Source: Manis javanica
Taxonomy: Eukaryota > Chordata > Mammalia > Pholidota > Manidae
Reading direction: 5' to 3'
DNA: 64,000 nucleotides
Assembly: GCF_040802235.1 (NCBI RefSeq)
Contig: NC_133163.1
Coordinates: forward strand, 41,746,501-41,810,500
Part shown: in pieces, positions 11,801 through 23,800 of the stretch
Layout of the letters: every line of letters begins with the position of its first letter
Numbering within the stretch: the stretch's first letter is position 1
The notes under the pieces: model-generated
What the model was told of the DNA's origin: nothing
What the model saw: only the letters and a program-made list of their open reading frames with translations
Databases searched by the model: none
Made by a program: the position numbers and the translations under genes

Positions 11801-14800
11801 GAGAGGACCTCCTTCCCCTGTTCGCCTTCTTTGCAATTACTGGAGTTCCAAAATGCTCTGGGTTTGTTAATGGAAGCTGGTCAAGAGTCTGGATAAGAAG
11901 CATATGAATTAAATCACATTTTGCTTCCATGTTAGTAGCTGCTTTTCTACCCAAAGTCCATATGTGTCATCCTACCTCACTTTCAGCAAAATGTCTCTCT
12001 CCTTTTAGGCAAAGTGAGGTGCGTCTCAATGTCCTCTCATCACCATCATCAAACACTATAAGCAAGAGATACCAGAGAATTTATGCACACTAGATAAAAA
12101 TCTGACTGCACAGAATGCTATTATTGCTGGCTTATATTTCTATCTAGGGCTTAATATTTGTAAGAACCATCATTTGTTAGTTATTTTTCAAAACCTTTTA
12201 AAATGTACTACCACATTTTTCACTCTGTAGATACCAAATAAAAAGGTTAAAGCCTGCCTCCAACTTAAGTATCTCCATTCACTTTTTCAATTTCTATCAC
12301 TACAACACCACTTTCTTTAACCGTTAGCAACACAGTCAAAACACAGATATTAGCTTGCCTTAATTCTAGAAGAATGAGCAAAGAGCTGTTTTTTAAAAAA
12401 AAGTATTATGGTTTTACTCACAATAGTTACCAATGGAGTATCTCTGAAGCTGTCTGACTCTGGTAATGCTGTTTAGCTATTGCTTCTACTTCTTTGCATG
12501 ATAACCTATAACAGTAAGTACTGACTGCCAAATTCTAAAGTCCTAAGATTCAACTTTTTTCTTTTGCTAGAAGAGGATGGAAGAAGTTTAGAAATAAAGG
12601 CTGAAACACAGGAACATCAAAAAGATGAAATCTTTTTTAAAAATTCTTAAAAATAAGTCATAATTGAATAGAAGCATTCTCAAAAGTTTTTGCTTCTACT
12701 ACATTTTTAAAAAATCATACTACTTGGAAACCATGGTTAAGTATCTCAAGGAAATGAAAGTAAGGAATTTAACAATTTACCACTAATGTTCTCCATATAA
12801 TGAGCTATATTATTTTGATAGTTTTAATTTTTCAGAAATGTACTGATTTTAACATCTAACATTTACAAAGTTTATTAGAAAGAAAATGTTCTCAGAAGAT
12901 ATCTGATTGCCCAGCACTATGAAGAAATAAAATATAAGAAGTATTCCTTACCTCAGGTATTTAAAATGCACATACACATCAACAAATGCTAGTGCATCTT
13001 ATGAAAACAACATATACTAGGATAGGAAGGCATAAATATATATATAAAATGATTATTTCAAGATTTAATCCTAATCTTCATATTCTACATGTTTTTCCAT
13101 TCTAACAGAATAGGTAATGCTAATAAAGGACAGTTCTGTATTACCTAGATTTAATAATATCTTAGAATCTTTTGCCTTGTAATCTATATAATTACAATTC
13201 TATTTTTCAAAAAATGGGTTTTATTAGCAAACACTTTCCTTTCAAACCATACATTTTATGCTAGAAACTTAATTATGTCAAAGCACTCGACTTCTTCAAT
13301 ATGTATCTTAGTTCTTTCTCTTAGTCTAAAGACATCTAGATTCTCTTACATGCAGGAAACAATGTAGAGAAAATTAGAGGCTCCTGAAGCACATATTCAA
13401 AGAACCATGATTCCCCAAAAGCAGCTGTTTTGTACTATCAATGATGCAGAAACTAATGATCACTTGCAGATACAATGTCCAGATAAAACACAACAGCCTC
13501 CAAAAATTACACCACTAATCTACACTTGAATAACAGTGCTTTGAACACTGGTATCAAAATTATGATTCATATGGTGTCATCAACTCTAATAAACCACTGT
13601 TCTTTTAAAGATTTAAATTCATGAAATTATCATATCAAACTTAATTCTTGATGTTAATATTAAATGTCCATAAATATACTAAAAAATACAACCCTAAGAA
13701 TTCCAATTTTCCTTACTGCCTACAATACCAAAGATGGCTACACTGGACACATACATACACACGTTATACACACACACACACACATTTAAGTGGAGGTGTG
13801 AGGAAAGGAAATGAGAATGTAAGACCAGACAGTAATATCAAATTTATTCAACAAAGTCTTTACCACAGTGTTTCATCATTAATTGCAGCCCAAATCAAAA
13901 TGATCTGATGAGAAATTTCAACAATATCCTTAATTGTTGTTTTTTTTAAATAATTTCTTTAAAATTAACCAGATTTTTCAAGGAAAATATTCCATTTCAC
14001 TTCAATATACTTTATCACGGGTAGAAACAATGTAAGAACAAACGAAATTCTCAAACGGGGGTTGTGGTACAAACAATAATTTTACAGTTTTATATGGGAA
14101 TCCTTCCAACTTCAAGTGAACAAAGAGAAACAGCTTAAGTTTTTTTTAATTCCTAAACCTATAGGAGTACTTTAAATAAGCCATGAAACTTTCCAGATCT
14201 TCTGAAAGACAAATGAAAAACCCAAGAACAGTGCTCGCTTCAGCAGCACATAAACTAAAATTGGAACGATATGGAGAAGATTAGCATGGCCCCTGCGCAA
14301 GGATGACACGCAAATTTGTGAAGCATTCCATATTTTAAAAAAAAGAAAAGAAAAAAACCCCAACCAAGAACATAGTGGACTTATTTACATAACATCTGTT
14401 TATCAAAACCATGAAGAAGTTCAACCTAGAAGAAGTTTACTCTATAACCTCCATGTTAAATGTATCATGTACAAGAACACAAATTTGTAGACACAGAAGA
14501 ATAACTGGCATTTTGATAAGAGTGAAATAATTAACTGGTGTATAAAGTAAATTTAGCTTCTTTTTAGTTCAGGATGTATATACTACGGCATGCCAAGAGA
14601 ATAAAAAGTCAGACTATAAGGATTTAGTAATTCTATGACAAGTCTTCTACTTGACAAAAATGGCATTTGAATAGATTATTCACTGAGTACAACAGAAGAG
14701 ACACTACAACAGTAGTATTTCTGTTATTACATATCAATACCAAAACCTAATTTGAGGAATATGACAAAGCTGAGACTCTCTCACTGACATTAATCATACA

Positions 14801-17800
14801 AGATAAAATAATGTTAATGCAAACAAACATACAAAGCCTAACACTAACCTGTTAGAATTCAAAGAAACAAAAGCAGCAGGGATCTAATCTAACTACTAAA
14901 TAAGAAAGTCTGTTATCATAGCACTGTTAGATGATGGAGGATAATAAGATAACAACTAAATTAACTTCTCTACCCAAAGATATAATTGGCCATCATTTGT
15001 TAAGCTTCGACCATGTCCTAATCCTCACACCAGTTTCCAAAAGGTAGGAATCACATTACCTTCCTTTACAGATAAAGAAATTGAGAACCAGAAGGTTAAT
15101 CAATGAGCTACAGTTTTTTTAAGGGAGATCAAAATGCATAATAAATAGGTATGATGCAGAGACATAAAATGAGCACTAGAGAGGAAATCAAGAATTCTGA
15201 CTTTGGAAAAATGAGTATTATATCTGTGTATAGCAGTTATGATTAATAAATTATTTCACACAATGAGTGCAAACTTTTAAATTAAAACTGTATGCATACC
15301 CTAGTTCATATATGTAAAATCACCTGATAATTACAGAGTCCCTCAGTGGCTAAGGTCAAAAACTTTAATATTGAAACTTAAGATATTAACATTTAAATAG
15401 ATGATTATATTAATATAATATGGGGATGCTGTCTTAGGAACACTATTTAAATAGGTTAAAGCTGGTCAAATGACTGAACAGATTTCTTTGTTGCTTAATA
15501 CTTTTTTAAAAGAGGAAGTATATAATTTAAAACAATTAAAAATATTTACTCATTTTTTTAATTGAAATATAGTTGATATACAATCTTATATTAGTTTCAA
15601 GTATACAACACAGTGGTTCAACAGTTACCCACATTAATTCCTCACCCACACTAGTACACTTACTATCTGTCAACATAGGAAGATGTTACAAAATCATTCA
15701 CTGTATTCTCCATGCTGTACTACCATCCCCATGACCAACTTATGATTGAGAATGATACCTTTTATCTCTTTCACTCTCTATACCCACCCACCCCAACCCC
15801 TCCCCAATGGTAACCACCAGTCACTTCTAAATGTCTATGAGTCTACTGCCATTTGTTCATTTTATTTTGTTTTGTTTTTAGATTCCACATGAAGTCATAT
15901 GGTATTTGTCTTTCTCCTTCTGGCTTATTTCACTTAACATAATACCCTCTAGGTCCATCCAAGTTGCCACAAATGGCAGGATTTCTTTCTATTTCATGGC
16001 TGAATAATATTCCATTGTGCATTATGTACAACGTCTTCTTTATCCAGTCATCTACTGATGGGCACTTTGCTTCTATATTGGCTATTGTAAATAATGTGGC
16101 GATAAACACAGGAGTGCATATAACTTTTTGAATCAGGGATTTTGTTTTCTTCAGGTAAATTCCTAGAAGTGGAGTTACTGGGTCAAATGGTATGTCTATT
16201 TTTAGTTTTTTGAGGAACCTCCATACTGCTTTAAATAGTGGCTGTACCAACTGACATTCCCATCAACAGTGTAGGAGGTTTCCCACTTCTCCACATCCTC
16301 ACCAACACGTTATTTCTTGTCCTTTGGATAGTGGCCATTCTAACTGGAGTGAGGTGATACCTCATTATGGTAATACTTTATTTCTTAATGACTCTACAGT
16401 CTAAAATAACCAGCTGGCTTTGAAAACATTTGTCATAAGAGGTTCTAACTAAATTAAAAGCTTTCAGCTTTATAAGCCTGCATCATATTCTATCAGTCAG
16501 TCCAATCGCCAGTTTAATCTAAACCTCCTCTGCTCCATTAACTAGAATTTCTATGAAATCTGATATAACTGATGTGCAAAACAGAAACTACTGCATGAAA
16601 AAAATTTAATCTTTAAGAACTTTTGTCACACCATATAAATTATCACACAGATTTGTGTTAAGCTTTGTAAGTGATGTATTTGTACATTTCATATGTAAAT
16701 TACTAAAATTAATGGCAATTCCATTTTCCTTTTCCAATACAATGTGTTTTTGTATTCCAAAAAGGTAAAAAGAGTAGTTTTAGAATGTCTTATTGAAAGT
16801 TGTATATACCAGTAGTTAATGGCAACATGCAAGTAGAAATACAAATTCTAATCCCAATTTTGATACCTTTTGGTATCTGGACAGAGAATACCACACTTCC
16901 ATATATTACATATATTACTGGACAGATAATACCACACTTCCATATATTACAGATTCCTTATCTTTAGTGCGAGTATAAGAACAACCAAATGAGTAAAATA
17001 TGCTAGGAAGCACTGCTTTATGATAGGAAGAGGAAATATTTTCAAGGCTCAAAAAAAACCACAAAGAAATCCATGAGGTAGAGCTATTTATTGTTCACCA
17101 TTAGAGAGCAAGGTATTAGATTTTTAAAAATTGAGTAATGTTATATCCATCATCTCTTTCAAAGTTGGTTATTCTGCTATAATAGGAAAAATTAATACCT
17201 ATAATTCATAAGAAGGAAATAATATCACTGACTCATTAGAGAACTTTTGGTCGCCAATGGTAACTACTATCTGATCCAAACAAGTAGTATGGTATCCTCT
17301 TTTGTTTCATTTTTGATAGTTGGACATAGTTTCAAGATCTCTTAAAATAAAAAAAATACCATGGAAACCATTAATACTTTTTATAACTTTCTGGTTATAT
17401 ATAATATTGTGCTTGGAATTAGAGATCAAGAAAAATTCCATAAAAGAGCAATTAAACCCAATAGGTAGTAGGTGCTCAATTAAAGAAAAATAGAGGTGTG
17501 TGACCATGACAGAGCACACACTTCATTTTGCCATCTTTAAAGCTCATTTACATTAATCATTCTTTATGAGGTCTACATCCTTCAATACCTCAACATTCTT
17601 TAAAGCCAAGTGCCATATTGAGTATACGTAAGTGAATAGTGCCTCGTAACATTCAACATTAACTCTTTACATTTTTTAGGTCACACACTTTCATTAACAC
17701 AATGCAAAAATCTGAAATACTTTGAATTTTGAATTTTTCCTAAATAAGCCTCTGTTTCTCCAGTTGTGGCTTGTTATTCTAAGACTGTACTACCTGTATT

Positions 17801-20800
17801 AAATTCACCCAAATATGCTTATAAAAAGATTTTAGGGTTGCCATCTCCAGACCTACTAAATTGGACATTTTTAGTAGGTCTCAAATCCTCAAATTCTTTT
17901 TTTTAAAACAACCACCAACTGAGTCTTAAGTAAACTAATGCCTGATACATGAATTATATGCAGTTAAGATTCTATGCTCTTTGAGAACAAAAATTATACA
18001 ATTTCTTCTTTAATTACCTATCATAGAAAATCACCCCAGAATCATAGAAAATCACCCCAGAGAATGCTCAGTAACAACTAGTTTTCAGAAATGCTAAAAT
18101 GCTATTCATGTAAAGAATAGGTATCACTATTTATAACTGAAGTGCAAAAACCCACATGTGAAAACTTGAAAAGTACTGCTTCTGTAAAAGCATGTGTATT
18201 TTACTTCACAAGTATTGTGAATGAAACCTTGATATTAAGTATCAAATAGAATGCAATATTTGTATTTGAACATACAATATTAGTATCATATAATTTCCCA
18301 TTATTTTGCACACATCTCCTGTAAATTTTACCACTGCTTTGTTTAATATAAAATATTATCTACTTACTCTTAAGAGCTAACAGTAAGCTTAGTTTTTAAA
18401 TCTGTAATAACTATCAATAGCCACAACCAAGCTTCCAAAAAATATGTACAGTTCAGAACAATCGTATCATTGTGAACCAACACTAACTTTTAAAAGAGGC
18501 CCAAGGAGAATAAAAATGGTTAAAAAATAGTTACATACAGCAAATTGCTACTATTAATAGAAGCCACAGAGTAAAACACAGGAAGTACAATTTTTAACCA
18601 AAGCATGTCTTTCATACCTTTAAGCATCAACTAGAGATGAATGACTTTGGCTGAAAGCAACAAATCAAGTAAACTAAAAGTAAACCTAAAGGGTCATTTC
18701 TTTTCCTTCTACAAGGAAGCCACAACACTGTAATTATACCATCTCTACCATGAAGCAAGTGTAAAACAATGATGGAGACGGTCAGTGAAACAAAGGGTTG
18801 GATATCATCCACAGGACTGTGCAGTCTGAAAGTACTGAGAGGAGATTTGGAAATGTTATCAATCATTGCTATTCTCATTAACATAATGACAGTAATTATG
18901 TAAGTCCAGGTGACCCTTGAACATGGGTTTGAACTGCGTGGGTCCACTTGTATATGGGTTTTTTTCAATAAGTATATTGGAAAATTTTCTGGAGATTTTC
19001 AACAATTTGAAAAATCATTTTCTTTTCTCCAGCCTACTTTTAAGAATACACAGAATGTGTTAATCAACTGTTTGTTATCAGGAAGTAGGACATCAATTAA
19101 GATTTTGGAGAATCAGTTATACTCAAGATTCAACTGCACAGGAGGTCGGTTTCCCTAACCCCTATGTTGTTTGAGTCAACTGTACTACACACTTAGGTTT
19201 CAATTTACAGGTATTATGACACTTGTTGCTACTTACTACAGTAAGGTTTTTTTTAAAGCTCATATAAATTAATGCATGGAATGTTAAGAATGCATTCACA
19301 TTAGTAGCACTTATTTTTTTCTTGAAAGGTGTTATTAAGAGACCCCAACTTATAAGAAATCAAAAATTAAGCTTTGATCATCTAGGCTTGAATGGAGTCA
19401 TAATTTTTTAGTTTTTAAATTTCGTGGTAGTATCTGTATCATCCTTAAATAAAAGAGGCAGCAGTTATACTACAACTATGCAATCTTAATTATAATTACA
19501 GAAAAGGTAAAAAACTGATTATTTACAATACTAAGTTGGATTATCTTTTCTTATGGGAAAAAAAGTAACGATTTAACTTTCTTAATAAGAAATACAAAGT
19601 AACCTAAAAAAGAAGTACATTCTTGGATAAAACAGCCAAGAGTGGCCAAATTACTTTCACTAAAATTTTAGCCAACTGTATCAAGTAAATTGACAGGGAA
19701 GAATACATACTCTCTGCTAACTTAATGACTCAGGGTATTTACAAAATGGAGGCATATGCAATCCCCAAATCAAATCCTATGTAAATTACTTAACTACTTA
19801 CCCACAGTATACCAACTAGCATCTGTCAACTTGCTGATAATAGCTTCCTGAAATGATCCATCAGAAGTCCTTGTTTCAACAATAGCACCAACCTTAAACA
19901 CAAAATTGAAATTTCATCACCAAATTTAAACAAATCAAATCACTCCCACCAACTATATAACCTGGGTTAAAAAGAATAATACTTATGATAATTCTACATT
20001 AACTTAGATCTTTATCATTTATAGTGCTCATATATTTATCATGCAATTTGAGCCCCAAAATGCACTGGCATGAGTAAGGTAGTTATTATTACCCCTATTT
20101 TATGCATTGAAAACTGTGGCTCAGAAAGAGAAAATAATTTGCAAAGAGTCCAGGATAAGAACTAATCTCTTAAGACTTAGTTCAGAGCTTTTTTTTTACT
20201 ATGTCGCATTGCTTTCAAGAAAATTGTGTAATATATGAACCAAAAGGCTATAAGATAGCAAAAATAGCTTCAATATTCTTTCATGGAACTACTGAATATT
20301 GGATTCAGCAATCATATGTAAGGGACCTTTTAGATAAAGGTTCACCTGGAGAGAGAGGGATGGACCAGTTGACCTTCTTTCAGCTTCCAGACCTTTGTAT
20401 ATCAGATATTAACCGAAGTGGTACTCTGACATAACAAAGATTTATTACATAAACAAATGGCCAGAAATGGATGGAAAACATAATATAGGTATTCATTAAA
20501 TTGAATTATGAAGTCAACATAGTTTACTTGGTTAATTTCAAAAAACAGAAAATTCAGACTTATACGAGTACATTACTTAGCAGGCTAAACATCTATGACA
20601 GCAATGTAAAAAACAAAATGAGGTATTTAATCTAAGAATTCAAAATAAAAGATGACTGAAAACATGTTTATATAAAATTATCTTCCTATAAGATGTTTAA
20701 TGCTTTTCAACTAAAGATACAGCCATTATGATATAATACTAAGTATATAACACATTTGTATTTTTGTTTTCTAATTAACATTCATATAACATTTTAAGTA

Positions 20801-23800
20801 TATCTACAAATGTAAAATTTAGTAAGGTACTATATGAATTTACTGTATAATTTATCACTTCAGATTTCAAACTGTACAACATACGTACTCTTAAAGGACC
20901 CTTCACTTGGTCATCTTGCACCAACTGTGTAGTATTATCCTGTTTCAGGAGTACCTGAAAAATAAATTTGCACAATAATTTGTATGTTACTTTTAAAACA
21001 ATACTCTTATAGTAACACTGTAACAAAGTTTTTATGCTTTCTTAGGATCTGGTGGCTAACTTCTGTTATAATACTTATTACATTGCCTTTTATTTATGTT
21101 TATTGTCTCTCTCATTACCCCTGAACTCCTTTAAGGCTAGAGTCGTCTACCCCCAACAGTTAGCAAACATCACTGCATATTACAGACACTTAATAAATGT
21201 TTGTTGAATTAACTACAGAAGATTTATAATCTGTAGTGATTATTGCAAAAGCTTAAAACTGCCTTCATTGCTTTTTATCAACAAATCAACAAGTTGTCAA
21301 AAGGTTCTGTCACCAAGGATATAAAAAAACAGTACCAAATTTTATTGCCTACAATCAAGGTAAACAAATTAAAACTGGGACTCTTGTTTCTTTATAAAGT
21401 AAACCTGAAAAATAATCATGATATGCAATTCAGTCATAAGTAAGCGCTCTTTTCTACTACAGATTCTCCCAAATACGCAGGGTAACTATCCAAATAGAGC
21501 ATGTATCCAAATAAGAACAAATTCTAGGAAATGTATGCATAAGACCTCAAAAGGTATGGGGTAGGGCCTGAGAATTTGCATTTTAAATAAGTTCCCAGTT
21601 AAGGCTGATGCTGCTGGTCAAGGGCCACATTTTTGAGAATCACTGCATTAATCATTTATTCATCCAGCATATTTTGAGTGTTACTATGTATCAGGCACTA
21701 CTCTAGGTATTGGGGCTAGAACAAGTCAAATATTTCTTCCTTTCATGATGCTTAATTCTTGTTGGAAATGATCAGATAGGTAGGTGAAGAACAAACTGCA
21801 AAACTGAAAGTACAGCATGATCCATTATAACAGACACAGCACAAAATCTGGTAGACCACATCAGATCTGTATAGTATCAAAGAACACTTTCATGAACTTT
21901 TATTATATAGCTCTAAATGTTAAAAATATTTTTAATGAACAGTTTAATTTTGTAATTTAAGTAATATTAAAAACATTTATATAGGAAAATTATTAGAAGG
22001 AAACAAAAATGTTAATAGTATTTCTGAAAAGAAGCTATGGGTATTTATCCTTCAGTACTTTTTCTATTTCTGAATATTGTACAGAAATAATGTGTTAACT
22101 TTTTTTCTGGTCGTAAAAGCATCTTACAAATAAAATTCTTAAATCTTTTTAATACCGTGTTTAAAATATAATTCCCTGTATTATTTTCCCTTATCATTTG
22201 AAATCTCTACCTGAACATTATGAAAGGGGAGAAAATAGATTACAGCTTAAGTAAACATGCCACGACAAACAGGAAAAATCCAAATCACAGGAAGTATTAT
22301 GAGCATATTTTCATGAAAGCATTTTGTTGTAATTTCCCATTCTGAGTTCATTTCTCAATTCTTAATGCGTTTTTCCCATCATTTTGTAGGTAACAGTGTT
22401 TTCAGAGTAATGATTCAATAAGTGAAGTAATGATTCAATAAATAAAATATTGATTTGCAGTATCCCCCTCCCCAAGTCTCTTTAATCCAAAGTTAATAAA
22501 ACTGTTGCATTAGAAAAAATAATAGTTAGGTTACCTTAACTTTTACCAGCCTTTTCACAGTCTTAATTTTTGCCTCACAGAAGGCACCTCGGTACTTGGC
22601 ACTGACATCAGTTCCCACTGTCAGGTAGGCAGGCTCATCCGCCGCCTTATGAAATAAACATAAAATGTGAATGTCACTATTTTCCCCTACTCCAACCTCA
22701 GGTTTCATCAAAGATTCTGTATTTGAAGTAATAAGACCATTATTTGCTTATTAAATTTTTGATAACTTGGAAAATACCCCTAAAGCGAACTTTATCAAAA
22801 ACCTTTGTTTTATAAACTATATCCTGATAACATAAAACATTTATAACTAGAAAGTATCAGTAAAGAAATACAATGTTTTTCTCTCCAGATACAAAAAATT
22901 TCAGTAACTCCACAATTTATTTAAGAAATGAAAAAATAGAAAAAGTATATCCATAGTGCCTTATAAAAAAACTTTAAGTTATCCAATTATGGCTTTAAAT
23001 TTTAAAAAGTATGTTTTCAAATTAAAATAAATATTGCTATTAAAATTGACACTAACAATACATAATTAAATGTTAACTACAGAAGACATCTTTTTGGACA
23101 CAGTATAAATGAATACATAAGAAATGAAGCCAATCTTTTTAAAAAGGAGAGCATTATTTGGAAAAATCATTAGCTAAAAGCTGCAAAAGTTCAAGTCTAA
23201 ATTCAGCTGCTTAATACAGATACATAAAATTATGGCTTAAGACCTGTCAGTGTAAGCTAGTTTATCACATTTATCTTCTTGGTATATTAAAAAAAAAAAG
23301 CTTTACTAAGAAACATCTACTTTTAGCAAATGGCCCTGATCAAAATGATACATTGAAAGATGTGAGAAATTTCCTACCACCATTCATTTTAATCTTAACA
23401 GTAACAAAATGATAGCTACCTCATCTGTCACTTTTACCCATTTTTTCAAAAGAGTATTCATACAAGTGTGTTAATAACAAGTTTGATTTAGCATTGCTAA
23501 GTGCAAAGGTAACAGTGTACACGTTAGAGGTATACTTTTAAGTACAAAATGATTTTTCATTTTCCAGTGAGTTTTTCCCAAGTGACATTAAAGAAGGGGG
23601 CATGTATCACTTCAAGGAAATAGGAAAGCAATACAAAGTTTGGGAAAAAACTGTATTTCAGAGCTTAATACATCACAACAATGAATGAGTAACGAATCGA
23701 GTAGCTTTTAAAGTAAGTGCATTTACAAATAATGCAAATTGAAAAGAAATACCTGTAACAATAAATATCTGACCTTAAACCTTCAATGCCCAGCATTACA

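Larger units (their letters stand above)
12056..19801 (-). other. ARID4A: ARID4A intron, 7.7 kb
   Basis: No exon was found on either strand. Contents: a CA repeat (13747-13784), a U6 retrocopy (14231-14336), a MIR (15015-15105), a 3' L1 end (15552-16370), a 41-bp tandem duplication (16877-16951), a perfect 12-bp inverted repeat (17849-17881), a 21-bp duplication (18021-18060) and a MER2 element (18907-19182). The remainder is featureless AT-rich sequence. Confidence 0.75.

Noticed and set aside
11435..11836. 133-codon minus-strand open frame
   Set aside because: It overlaps part of a real ARID4A exon (11794-11888) in another frame and reads through intron.
20201..20434. 77-codon open frame on the plus strand
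   Set aside because: Lies inside an ARID4A intron next to an MIR, lacks splice signals and resembles no protein.
22540..22711. Start codon for ARID4A at 22711 (in-frame ATG upstream of AADEP)
   Set aside because: The acceptor at 22646-22647 and the ATG-AAG exon at 24422-24427 give the known N-terminus; the upstream ATG lies in intron.
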